Shown here: positions 1 through 9,925 of the stretch, in pieces | Layout of the letters: every line of letters begins with the position of its first letter | How positions within the stretch are numbered: position 1 is the first letter of the stretch | From: Entoloma clypeatum | Taxonomy: Eukaryota; Basidiomycota; Agaricomycetes; Agaricales; Entolomataceae | DNA length: 64,000 nucleotides | Assembly (NCBI GenBank): GCA_963565915.1 | Contig: OY751487.1 | Span: 1,116,001 to 1,180,000 of the forward strand | Direction: 5' to 3' | Made by a program: the position numbers and the translations under genes | The notes under the pieces: generated by a model | Database searches by the model: none | What the model was told of the DNA's origin: nothing | What the model saw: only the letters and a program-made list of their open reading frames with translations

Positions 1-1057
1 GTGACGGAGGGGGGTTCATGCGTTGCAGGAGCGACTGCATTTTTCCGGAATTGGGCTGTGCGGTACTTGTCATTTTCCCGCGGCCAGTGATGGTGGTGAA
101 GGACGGTGCCGGAAGAGGGGGGAAGTGAATGGCAGGAGCAACGAACTCAACTGTTTCTTCCACATGATCGGACGTGTTGTCCGCATTGTTAGCGCTTTTC
201 TTCTGATTGCGCCAACGTCCCTTTGCCTTCTTCTTCTCAGAAGCGGTACTTGGGTCGGCCGAGTTAGGCTGCTTGTCAGCATCGTTCTGCGAGGTACTCG
301 GCTTTTGCTGCCTTTCCCATTTGGGGTCCTGCCCCTTGCGCTTTGTCCCGGAGATTTTCTGGGCCTGCTCGTTGGACGCCCGAGTAGACCCTACTGCATA
401 CTTGCGCCGGTATTCAGAGATGATGCTTTCGGCGACGGCCTTGTAGGTGAAATCGTCGGCGTCATAGACCTGGAAAAGGGCGGTGGAGAGTGACGACCAG
501 GCGTCGGGAATTGCATTGGCCAGGATCATTGCCTGCATCAGATCGGGGACGACAAAGCTCGAATCGGCGAGCCGAGCGAAAAGAGACCCCAGGCGTTCAA
601 TTTCAGGGACGGGGTCGCATCCAGAGAGCTTGTAGGTGGCGGCGGCCTTGAAGTCGCCGAAGATGACAGCCGGGGATACTTTGGAGTAGGCATCCTTCAG
701 CGTTTTCCACACGCCAAGTGCCAAGGTGCTGTCTTTAATGTGGCGTCTGATCGCCTCAGAGACCTTCAGGCGTATCGCCCCGAGAGCTACGTCGTCGTCC
801 CTGATCCAGGCTTTTTCTTCCTTGCGGAAGCCGGGCTGGTCAACAGTGGTAACCAGTACAGGGGGAGCAGCAGCGGTGGGACCGGGAGTGGAGACCATGG
901 TGGTGAAGTCGGCGATGACAGGGCGGGTGATCTCGCCAGAAACAAGGCGCCAGACTCCTTGATGGAGGAGGTAGGACTTCATCCTTTCGGCCCAGCTTTG
1001 GTAGTCGATGCCGTCGAAGACGACGATGGAGTCGAGGGCGGAGCGAGAGGTAGACAT
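1..1057 (-). CDS. copia family A Gag (partial, open at the left edge)
   Basis: The ATG is at 1057-1055 and the frame is open to the window edge (about 350 codons). It begins MSTSRSALDSIVVFDGIDY, followed by the gag block seen in the other copies (SWAEKMKSYLLHQGVW-like, PGFRKEEKAWIRDDD, SSLSTALFQVYDADDF). A Lys/Arg-rich stretch (KRKGQDPKWE, EKKKAKGRWRNQKK) probably binds RNA. No stop is seen. Some diagnostic residues match subfamily A2/A4 (VWRLVSG, DPSTASEK) and others A1/A3 (QQKPSTSQNDAD), so the copy looks mosaic. Gag forms the virus-like particle of the element in the cytoplasm. Protease, integrase and RT lie outside the window. Confidence 0.9.
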   Translation of the reverse strand, partial: MSTSRSALDSIVVFDGIDYQSWAERMKSYLLHQGVWRLVSGEITRPVIADFTTMVSTPGPTAAAPPVLVTTVDQPGFRKEEKAWIRDDDVALGAIRLKVSEAIRRHIKDSTLALGVWKTLKDAYSKVSPAVIFGDFKAAATYKLSGCDPVPEIERLGSLFARLADSSFVVPDLMQAMILANAIPDAWSSLSTALFQVYDADDFTYKAVAESIISEYRRKYAVGSTRASNEQAQKISGTKRKGQDPKWERQQKPSTSQNDADKQPNSADPSTASEKKKAKGRWRNQKKSANNADNTSDHVEETVEFVAPAIHFPPLPAPSFTTITGRGKMTSTAQPNSGKMQSLLQRMNPPPS

Positions 1058-1407
1058 TGTAGATGAATCTAAAAAAGGGTTCCCAATCAGTGATGTGTTA
1101 TGAATATGATTTCAAGAAAACAATTAAATGATTCCTTATGACATATTCCCTTTAGGAATAGCGGTCACGGGAAAACCCTTTATATGTCAGAAACGTATAA
1201 GGTGCGATCAACGTTTCCACATGGAGTGTACTAGGTCAATCCCCTTAGGGACGTTTCATGACAGGTACTTGTCGTAATGACGTTCCCAGGTTCATATGTG
1301 AAGAAGTAAGACTCAGAACCTAGATCTTTCGATCGGTTCTTCGCCAACCAGGGTAGAGTGGGCAGGTACTCGCTGTTGCCAGCGTTTCCCAAGTCCCTCT
1401 GCTATCC

Positions 1408-1420
1408 GGGGCCCATAACC
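1408..1420 (-). promoter_or_regulatory. primer-binding site of copia A0
   Basis: Reads GGTTATGGGCCCC on the minus strand immediately after the LTR. This is the copia-type site, complementary to the anticodon region of initiator tRNA-Met, i.e. priming by a half-tRNA rather than by the tRNA 3' end. Confidence 0.8.
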
Positions 1421-1730
1421 TGTTGAAGTTCCACCTGGGCGCTAGCCACAGGTGTACTGAGCAACATAGCTACAGTGGAAGTACTCTACGATACCGCTAT
1501 GGTCACTTACATGGTTTGGAGGGGGTAAGGCTAGTGAGAGCGGTTGAGGCTGGTGAGAGCGATGGAGCTGGTTAAGAGTCAAGAGACAACTTGTTGATAT
1601 TGACAGTTTCCTGGTCTTATATACCGTACTATTGTTTGTACCAACCAAACAAGTATGTAATGAAGATATGTAAAGGTCACGTGATGTAATCTAATCTAAT
1701 CTAATCTACGTGATGGGAAAAGTTTCAACA
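1421..1730 (-). repeat. 5' LTR of copia A0
   Basis: 310 bp, with ends TGTTGAA...TTCAACA. It contains four GATTA units, an intact TCACGTGACC E-box, a TATATAAG TATA box and the ATGTAAGT start-stop/donor motif shared by all family-A LTRs. Confidence 0.95.
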
Positions 1731-4068
1731 GTTCTCCTGCATAGGTGATCCCATTCTCCTGTTGATACCAATGAGGATTCTTTTTTAGGCCCTGGGCTAC
1801 TTCTGTCTCCATGCGGTTTGAACCCTTGATGCGTGTGATCCACGGATTTTCAATGGTTGTGATGTTTCCAATTTTGATGGAATCAGATGTTTCACCCCCT
1901 TCAAAGAATTGTTCCTCCGTGAACATCTCCATTTGTACCACATCTTCTGATTCCAACCGTTTCAAGAATAATCCCTCCTTGAGCATTTGGTCACTGTCCT
2001 GTGGTTCGAGTTCCGCTTCATACCAGGGTAAGCGTGACAGGATGTCCGCTTTCGCATTGGTCTTGCCGGGCACATGCCGTAATTCGAAGTCATAGTCTTG
2101 TAACTTCATTTTCCAGCGTCGCTGTCGTTGATTTAGGTCCTGAGGACGACGGAAATATTCCAGGTTCTTGTGATCGGTCAAGATCTCGAAACGTTCCCTG
2201 GCTTCAAGCAGATAGTGTCTCCAATCTTTCAATGCTTCCACGACTGCCAGGAGTTCCTTGTCGTATATTTCGTAATTCTGTTCAGCCGCGGACATGGTCC
2301 GCGACAAGAACGCGATGGGGTGCCATTTGCCGTCTTGCTTCTGAGAGAGTACTGCTCCAATTGCATAGCCCGATGCATCAGTTTCAACCCTGAACTGTCC
2401 CTCTGGTTTCGGTAATGCCAAGACCGGTGCCGATGTGATTGCCCGTATGAGACCTTCAAAAGCTTGCTGCTCTGTTGGTCCCCAAGTAAATGCCGTACCG
2501 CCTGTGAGCGCGGTGAGAGGTTTTGCGATGTTTGAGTACCCTTCAATAAAACGTCGATAGAAGTTAGCAAATCCAAGGAACTTCTGAACTTCCTTTTTTG
2601 ATGTGGGTGCTCACCAGTTTCGAATTGTATCCACCTTCTCAGTTTCCATCTCAACACGTCCCTCACCAACCACATATCCCAATATAGGACATTTTGTTAC
2701 TTCCCATAAACACTTCTTCTCCTTTAGGAACAAATCATTGTCCGATAGGATCTGTAGGATTTCTTCAGTGTTTCGCACGAGTTCTTCCTTGGTTTTACCG
2801 ATAACCACGATGTCATCCATGTAGATCACGCAGATACGTCGGCGGATCTGGTCCCGGAATAAACTAGCCATCATTCGAGAGAACGTTCCCGGGGAGTTGC
2901 AAAGACCAAAAAACATGACCAATGGTTCGAACAATCCTCGACTGGTGAGGAAGGCAGCTTTCCATTCATTGCCCTCCTTAATCCGGACGTTGTTGTAACC
3001 CCACATGATGTCCATTTTATTGAAGTAGACCGCATCTTTCAGTACGTCCAAGAGGTCGGAGATGCGTGGGAGTGGGAACTTGTCTTTGACCGTAAATTTG
3101 TTGACCATGCGGTAATCTTGTACCAATCATTTGGAGCCATCCTTCTTGTTGATGAAGAAGCAAGGGGAGGCATAAGGGGATTTGGATGGACGGATCTTTC
3201 CTGTTGCTAGACCCTCATCAATGAATGCGTCCAATTCCTCTTGTTCCTTTTGCGTCATAGGATATGTATTTCCCCCTAGTTCCTTTGGTGCGTCCGGTGT
3301 AAGTTCAATACCATGGTCCCATTCCCTCTCCTTTGGGATCTTATCAAAGTTCTCTTTCTCGAAAAGATGAGCAAATCGTTCAACATATGAGGGTCGTTTG
3401 GTTGTGGGAGGTGGTGTGGGAGTGACAGCTTCCAAAATAGGGTCTCCAGGCTTCCATTTCTGATCCAACTTTTTGGGTGCATCTTTGTCGCGCACCTCAA
3501 CCATGCGAACCCGGTGTTTGCGACCATTAATTCTGAAATCCGAGTGTTTGGTTCAACATGTTGTTGGGCACCGGTTAAATGTTACCGCGCCGGTTGTCCA
3601 ATTGATTGTGGGGTTGTGGTGCACCAACCAGTCATGTCCCAAGAGCATGTCCGTTCTCCCAATGTCCAGTACCATTGCTTCCATGGTTTCCTGATGTGCT
3701 CCCAAATCCAGTTTGACTTCGGCAAGTTGGCTCGCTTTCTGTTGTCGATTTGGTGATCCATCCGCATTTAGAATTGCTATGGGCGGTATTCCTCGCGTGG
3801 GGAGGTTCTGTTCACATACTATTCTGGGATGGATGCATGTGCGTTCACATCTGCTATCAACCTCAGGTCGGATAACCTTTGGTCCTCGTCGTGTCCTGAG
3901 CTGAGCTGACAGCCTGATCTCTCGTCTTTTTGGAGGTTTATCTCCCTTCACAATCTTAGTCGACGCAGCAGCTCGCTTGGCAGGGATGACATAGGTTCTA
4001 TTGTCTGCAGTCATACAAGGCAAGCAAGTCCGTTTAATAGATAAGGGTCGCGACTTAGCGTCGTTTAA
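1731..4068 (-). pseudogene. gypsy pol: aspartic protease, reverse transcriptase, RNase H
   Basis: One reading frame on the minus strand from 4068 down to the copia insertion, broken by TGA at 3555-3553, 3129-3127 and 2613-2611. The order is protease (VLDIGRTDMLLGHDWL around 3690-3620), RT ([35 protein letters not shown] near 2830-2800) and RNase H (FRVETDASGYAIGAVLSQ near 2390, then LTDHKNLEYF). No integrase remains before the LTR of A0. The frame is -1 relative to gag and becomes open only at the gag stop. The protein would process Gag and make cDNA if intact; with three stops it is inactive as written. Two or more of the stops fit CGA-to-TGA change. Confidence 0.9.
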
Positions 4069-5304
4069 TCAGACCCTTCGGGAAAATCCTTCTCGTCGGC
4101 TTCTAAGATTGTGGTTTCATCATTCTTGGCATCTTTCTCAGACACCTTCCTAACCCTTCCGGAGTTCTTCTTCGGCTTGCGGCAGTTGCGCGCGATATGG
4201 CCTTCTTGGTCACAGTTGAAACACTTGCGACCATCTTTCTTCTTTGGAGCGCTACAGTCTTTAGCCAGATGACCGAAGCGTTGACAGTTGTAGCAACGGG
4301 CTACTCCTGCTTTGTCAATCTCCATGGCCTTGCCCTGACCACCATAAGTGGTACCTGATCCAGTGCGCATGTCGCCGCCACCTCGGATGACCAGTGCATG
4401 TCCTTCCATCTGTCGTCCCTTGTTTCGGATCTCCTTTGCGTAATCGGTGTACGTCTTGCCATCGCTAGCCACTTGTTCAGAGATTCTGCGGTTGACGTTT
4501 CTCTCCAGGATGTATTTCCCAGTTTCTTCGCCAAGGTTTGACAGTTTCAAGAGTTCTTCAAATTCATCCAAGAATTCATCAACGGTACATTTCTCTTGTT
4601 TCAGGACTTCGAGTCTCGCTTTGGCAGCGGCCGACTTGTTGGCGATGGAGAATCGTGTGGCGATATCATCGGAAAAACCTAGCCAGGTGATGTTCTCGTT
4701 GTCAACAGCAAGAGCGTCTAACTTGTTACTGGCCCAGTGTCTGCCGGACCCTTCCATCATGTGGGATAGTACCGCGAGAATCTTCTGATCATCTGTGAGG
4801 CTCTCTTGGAACCTGATGTATAGTTTGGTGGCTCTCCACCACTCGTCAAAGGTGTATCTGTCCTTGAACATCCCAGGATCCTTGATGATCTTGGATGTAT
4901 CCATCATTTGTACAGCCGGGGCTTCTGCCATGTCTAGAGTCTGCGGAGGAGAAGAGGGGTCAGGTTGTTGGGATGAAGATGGGGTTCGGGATACAGGTAA
5001 GGATTGAAAATGAGTCCCTGTTCTAGGCATCTGTTCGATATCTGACTGCGCAGAGTCAAAAGTAAATTCGTCAGGGGACTCGTCGGCGGAATCGGTGGCA
5101 AAACGTTCAGAGTATTTCCTCTGTAAATCTCTAAGGAATCTCTGTTCCTGCGCGTCTGTTGGTCTCAAGAAGGGGTCAAGTCTCTCGTTTCGTGCCCAGC
5201 GGTTGTACTCGGTTTGTTGTTCTTCGGTGGTGAAGTGGGCGTAGATCTGCTGCTTCGAGTAAGACGTGATGATGTGGCTCTGGGATGTCTCGATGTGAGC
5301 GTCC
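4065..5304 (-). pseudogene. gypsy Gag, central and C-terminal part
   Basis: Open frame from just left of the hAT target site (5304) to TAA at 4067-4065. The capsid region includes FKDRYTFDEWWRATKLYIRF. Two CCHC zinc knuckles follow (CYNCQRFGHLAKDC and CFNCDQEGHIARNC, about 4300-4180) and then a basic, acidic tail. There is no ATG at the start of this stretch; the N-terminal part lies beyond the hAT element at 9146-9537. When the hAT is removed the two parts are out of frame by one base, so gag carried a frameshift (or is misread by me) in addition to the insertion. Gag would package the element RNA. Confidence 0.85.
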
Positions 5305-5438
5305 TAATCAATTAGCGCTGGGTGAGAAACACAGATGTTAAAAACATCGGTGTTTTTCACATGTTTTTAACATGTTTTTAACGTTTTTAACATTGAGGAC
5401 CTCCAAGCACCATGTGAGAAATGTGAAATTTTCGTAGT

Positions 5439-8400
5439 GTGCCTGGAATGGATGAGCGCAGTTTCATGCCATTAAAATTCACACCAGGGATGCTTTCCAC
5501 TGAACAGAAAACAGTCCTTCTTCAGGCTCACCGCAACTTTATCGAGACGAGCTCTGCCGAGCTCATCACACTCATCAAACTCGTGGAGGTGACGATTCCC
5601 GATGATAGCAGCCCAGAAAGGAAGGTGTGGATCTCGCACATGGGTCACTTGTGCGACGTTTGGCAGCGCCGTACTGATGAAAAAGAGAATATCCCATGGC
5701 CTGACGTACGTCTGATCTGATAGAGTTAATTGATATCTCTGCTTCTTATCCCAATTCAATCCCTGCATTAATTTAGCCACCCGTGACACATGATGAAACC
5801 AAAACCTTGCCGGGACGTTCCAGTTTGGCAGAGAAGTTAACGGGAGAGGGCCTGCGTCATGCTCTGAGGTTGGAGAGAAAGGCCCAGTTGGAAGGTGCCA
5901 TAGGAGTAGGACCAGCACGTCAGAAGCAGGGGCCCCTTAGTGGTAAATCAGAAGGTGGACGCAGTCGGAGTGATCTAGTCGATGACTTGATTATCGAACT
6001 GAAGGAGAAGGGCAACAATGGTAAAGACAGGACAGTCACCTACTGTGTTGCATGCAATAGACGTGCAGTTGGTCGGGATGGTCAACGCCTTAAGGCACAT
6101 GCAGCAATACACTGCGATGTAAGTTTTGAAGGCTTTCTTCAAGAAATTTGTGCAAGTGATTGATTGTGATTCTAGAAAATGAAGGCTGAGTGGCCGAAGT
6201 TGCACAAGCTGGTCTGTGATAATCTGGAGCAAAAGTCAAACACCACTGCTCTTGCTACTGGCAAAACTTGAATTCTCCCCAAGGTACGCCAGCCAAGAGA
6301 AGATAGGACAGTAGAGCGAGAAGGTACCGTTCTCGAATACTTCAACACGACAAAAGTCTCGCAGGCACAGCAGGGTTTTATTGATCTCCTTCTCTTCAAA
6401 TTCATTATCTGCTGCGCACTCCCTTTTGATGTTCTCAATAACCCCTTCTTTCGGGCTTATACCAGTGGGCTTGCTGCGAACTATGTGGTGCCAGACCGAT
6501 CTCACTTCTTCAAGACACACATTGCTCAGGAAACTGTCACCATGGGGCGAAGACTGGTTGAGTATTTAGAAGGACATGTCCATCTTACTCTCTCGTTCAA
6601 TGGGTGGAGTACTCGGGCCAAGGACGAGATTTATACATTTCATACCACCACTATGCGCCGGCGGTCGTTCTTTACAGGTGGTCATGTATTCAAAGGGGTC
6701 TCTGTAACTGGTCTTGCGATATTCAACGAGGCGAAACAGGTTAGATGCAGCCTAGTTAATCCATTCAGAGAGGAAACTGACATACACTCATGATCAGATT
6801 CTCGAGCTACATGATGCCAGGAAATATGGTGCGGTTGCGAGTGACAATGGTCCCAATGTTCGTGTGGCAAAAAGAGAGATCCATTCAGTCTGGCCATGGA
6901 TTATCGTGATCTATGATCCCTGCCACAATCTTAACCTTTTTCTGAAGGACGTTGGTAAATTGTTCAAAGACGTAAGTCGAAGTCTGAATAAGGTTTAAAT
7001 CATCAGATATAGTAATGAATATTTCCAGCTTCTTTCAATCGTTTCGGGCATTTCAAACTATTTTGGAAAGTCAAACTATGGTACTTTCCATTTGTCCGAG
7101 GAGCGCAAAAGATTGGAGATCTCGGAAGGGATCAAGTCAGCATCAGAAACTCAGTTCTCAACCTCGTACATCCAAGCTAAAGCTATTCAATTGTGCATGC
7201 CAGCAATCCAGAATTGCCTCGCACGTCAAACCTTAAAATTTGACACAGCAGCGGTACACACTGTTTCATCTACTATCATTCACGAAAATACTGAAGCAGT
7301 ACGCTAATAGACCAAGAAGTTTCTCCCTTATCTCGAACAATCACCCATTCACTACAAGTTTCTGGGCAACCTTTCCTCCTTTATCCAGGTGTTGAACATA
7401 TCGCCAGATATGTCGCACCATGTGCTTGTCACAGGAAGTGACTATAAGTCACTATTACCATATATGTGAGTTTATGGTACAACCACGGACGCATGACTTG
7501 TTTATGTATTGTTTGTACAATGGTCCGTGCGCATATTGGATTAGTATAAATACCCATGTATTTAGTACGGTAAAATCCTAACTCTTGAACACCCCAGTTC
7601 TCTGAGACGTTGTAGCTAGTTAGCTTCTTCATTCCACTAACGTCTCTTAACCAGGTTAGTCTAGCTTCCATATGCCTTCGTACCGCTACGTCTTGAGCGC
7701 CCTTTGGGCTGCCTACGTCGGATACATCATTACCAGGTTCTTGGGCCAGGTGCAAATGCCATCTTGACTCTGGAGGGTCAGAATACAACATGTGCCGATG
7801 TCTTCTATGCTTGGGTTTGCATGGCATGGCACCTGGAACAACTACTCGGTAATCCTTTTTCGGGACTTGCCCACCTGCGAAACCAGATTCAAGAGATTTA
7901 TAACCATCGATTCGACCAAATGATGATTGAGTCTTCTCACGAAGTCTTTCTCTTAGGCTACTGGCTCAATCCACATATGTGTATTCAAACATCAAACACA
8001 AAGGTTTTTCTAACCTTGAATGTCAGTGTTCCGGCACAACGGTGGTTTACAACTCACAATGCCACCACTCAGCGGCTCAAAACTCACCAAAGATCAGCAA
8101 CCACCGCTTTATAAGAAGTTTATCAAATCGGCACTCACGATCCTGAGTGGAGAGCAGCGGCGTGTCGGAACTGGTGGTAAAGCAGAGTCAGACGCACTAG
8201 CGAACCAGGTTGAGGCGTGGGCATATAATCGGGAGCCATTTCGTAGTCACCCATGGGATTTATCTACAAAGCCACTTGTCTATTGGCAAGGCCTCAAGAA
8301 CGATTCGAACTCCCGACAGCTTGCCGTGCGTTCTTTTTCCATCACCAGCGACATTTTGCCTCAACTTTCTTGCTTGCAGCGAATCGCAATCAAGGTTTTT

Positions 8401-8973
8401 TCAATTTCACCATCCGAAATCTGTGATGAACGAACTGCATCACATCTCGGTTGGTTCAATGCAGCACGTCGCAGCTCGATGGATCCCGAAAACCTCATTG
8501 AGTGTACCAAATTATATGATTTCTACACCAATGGCTTTGGCGATGGGGATTTTGACCATACTGCTCACATTTACCTTCCCACTACTACGAACAACTCAGA
8601 TTCTGGGAAAACTATCCTTTCAGCCCCCTCTCTCATGGATCTTCTCAACGAAGATAATATATCCCCAGCCGATGTCGATATCGCACGCCTCGAAGAAGAG
8701 TGGTTCAACCACTCAGATCCGTATGACCTTGCGGAGTCGGATCGAGTTGATGCTGCAAATCTTGATGATCCAAAGATTGTCAGGTGTAATACCCGATGGA
8801 AGATAGCTGACTACTTGAAGTTGGATAGTCCTTCCCTCGCGGCTCTCATGAAGTATCTTGGGGGTGACAAAGAGGTCACAATCGTGGGCGGCCGAGGCAA
8901 TTCCAATGCTCTCCGTGAGTCGGATGGGCTGGCGGGTACTCCAGAAGAGTGGAACGTAGCGGATTACTGCTGA
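5439..8973 (+). pseudogene. hAT transposase, multi-exon, interrupted by a solo LTR
   Basis: Coding segments are joined by probable introns (about 5704-5777, 6122-6175, 6740-6796, 6972-7027). An N-terminal segment starts at 5439. A BED-like zinc finger follows near 6040-6120 (YCVACNRRAV...LKAHAAIHC). The catalytic core includes LTLSFNGWSTRAKDEIYTFH (about 6590-6640), GAVASDNGPNVRVAK and IYDPCHNLNLFLKD. After the LTR (7390-7732) the frame resumes, ending in the hAT dimerisation region near 8260-8500 (PLVYWQGL, IKVFSISPSE, ERTASHLGWFNAARR). Besides the LTR, stops occur near 6271 (TGA after LATGKT) and 7304-7309 unless removed by splicing. Transposition activity in cis is therefore unlikely. Confidence 0.8.
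7390..7732 (+). repeat. solo LTR of copia family B
   Basis: 343 bp starting TGTTGAACATATCGCC and ending CATCATTA, flanked by the perfect 5-bp duplication CCAGG (7385-7389, 7733-7737). It is homologous to the LTRs of element B at 22795-23143. A lone LTR with its own TSD marks LTR-LTR recombination of a former full element. The U5 end keeps the ORF that begins MPSYRYVLSALWAAYVG. Confidence 0.95.
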
Positions 8974-9145
8974 AAAGGGCAGATTATTTAGTTCTACAGC
9001 CGAAAACGCACTGTCTTTACCGAAAACTTTGCAAATGTGTTTTTCACAGTTATTAACGTGTGAAAAACACCTCACATGGAGGCCTCTCACAACCTCATGT
9101 TTTCAACATCCGGAAAAACCATTCTCACCCAGCGCTATAATCAAT

Positions 9146-9537
9146 CTTCTGATAACGGTTGTCTGGACACCGATAAACTCTCTGATCTCTGTGATCCGAC
9201 CTGTCTGAGGTCCTTCTTGAACGCGAAAACTTTCGAGTTCGTTCTGTCGGGTGTTGTAACGCGCGATCTGGTGTTGCTGAGCAAGATGGATGCTCTCTGC
9301 TATCTCGCTGTGGGGGCGATGCTCATCGTTGTCTAGTTCTTCGTCAAGCACCTGCTGTAGGATGCGACGGATCTCCGATTCGATGTACTGCTGGATGAGT
9401 GTAAAATCGATACTGTCTTGAGGACTTAGCTCCTCCTGTCGGGCTTCTGGCGTGCTGAATGGGTTACTGGTGAAGTCTTCAAAGAAGCGCGATGTCTTGA
9501 CTCGTCTGGTAGTTGCTCTCTTCGCTCTGGGCGAACC
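9146..9537 (-). pseudogene. gypsy Gag, N-terminal part
   Basis: Open minus-strand frame from just inside the primer site to the hAT target. Readable segments are SRFFEDFTSNPFSTPEARQE, QYIESEIRRILQQVLDEE and REFIGVQTTVIRRLI at the insertion point. No ATG precedes it in frame, so initiation is unclear; the ATG may be mutated, or translation may start elsewhere. Assigned to gag by position between the LTR and the gag part at 4065-5304. Confidence 0.65.
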
Positions 9538-9542
9538 TAACG

Positions 9543-9553
9543 AGATTTAGCAA
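9543..9553 (-). promoter_or_regulatory. self-priming-type primer-binding site of the gypsy element
   Basis: The minus strand reads TTGCTAAATCT two bases inside the LTR. It is an exact 11-nt complement of AGATTTAGCAA, which lies in the LTR at 9629-9641 about 30 bases downstream of a TATATAA box. This is the layout of Tf1/sushi elements, where the RNA 5' end folds back to prime cDNA synthesis. Confidence 0.7.
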
Positions 9554-9555
9554 CT

Positions 9556-9925
9556 TGTTATGCTTAACAAACCGTTCCAAGGTTCGGGCAGAGTATGCAG
9601 GAAGTGGAAAGGCGAAGAGCAAAGTGATTGCTAAATCTAAGAAATCTACTATAGTACAAGAGGTTTATATAGGTACTGACTATAGGCGGTAGCGGATGAG
9701 TCAGTACTGCGGAAGGTTATGTACAGTGAGTAAGCTGACTGCGGAGAGCGAGTCAGCGCGGGAGCGAAGTATACTAAAGGGGATGACGAAGTAATGTAAT
9801 GAGCCAGACTGGGAATCGAAGGTTGCGAAAGTAGATATTAGACATAGTAAGTTCGTAAGAGGGCGCCGAGTCGGGCCGATAAGTAAAAGATATGACGTGG
9901 TCCTCATACCGTAGAGTCCATAACA
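9556..9925 (-). repeat. 5' LTR of the gypsy element
   Basis: 370 bp with matching inverted ends TGTTATG (9556-9562) and CATAACA (9919-9925). A TATATAA box lies near 9668-9674 on the minus strand, with the presumed RNA start near 9640. The next five bases (GGAAC, 9926-9930) would be the target duplication; the partner is outside the window. Confidence 0.8.

Larger units (their letters stand above)
1..1730 (-). mobile_element. Ty1/copia retrotransposon family A, copy A0 (5' part only)
   Basis: Minus-strand copia element of which only the 5' LTR, leader and most of gag lie in the window; the rest runs off the left edge. Its LTR sits directly against gypsy pol sequence at 1731, so it inserted into that gypsy element. 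The candidate 5-bp target duplication on this side is GTTCT (1731-1735); the partner is outside the window. The element matches copies A1-A4 in LTR, primer site and gag. Confidence 0.95.
5313..9137 (+). mobile_element. hAT-superfamily DNA transposon with perfect 8-bp TSD
   Basis: The left end TAGCGCTGGGTGAGAA (5313-5328) is the exact inverse of the right end TTCTCACCCAGCGCTA (9122-9137). Both are flanked by the 8-bp duplication TAATCAAT (5305-5312 and 9138-9145), as expected for hAT. Subterminal motifs recur at both ends (GTTTTTAAC, TGTTTTTCAC, and CCATGTGAG against CTCACATGG). The element is 3825 bp including a 343-bp solo LTR, and it sits inside gypsy gag. Confidence 0.95.
1731..9925 (-). 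mobile_element. Ty3/gypsy retrotransposon, Tf1/sushi-like, decayed and nested
   Basis: Minus-strand gypsy element with its 5' LTR at 9556-9925, primer site at 9543-9553, gag (split by the hAT insertion at 5305-9145) and protease-RT-RNase H down to 1731, where copia A0 interrupts it. The integrase and 3' LTR are not in the window. Pol carries three in-frame TGA codons. Insertion order read from the junctions: gypsy first, then hAT and copia A0 into it, and a solo LTR of family B into the hAT. Confidence 0.9.

Noticed and set aside
1442..1648. A 60-80 codon ORF recurring at 1442-1648, 31222-31461, 41201-41440 and 59666-59872 (VYKTRKLLIS...)
   Set aside because: It lies wholly within family-A LTRs and recurs only because the LTRs are copies. 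No ATG context or constraint beyond LTR identity is visible, and it ends in LTR sequence.
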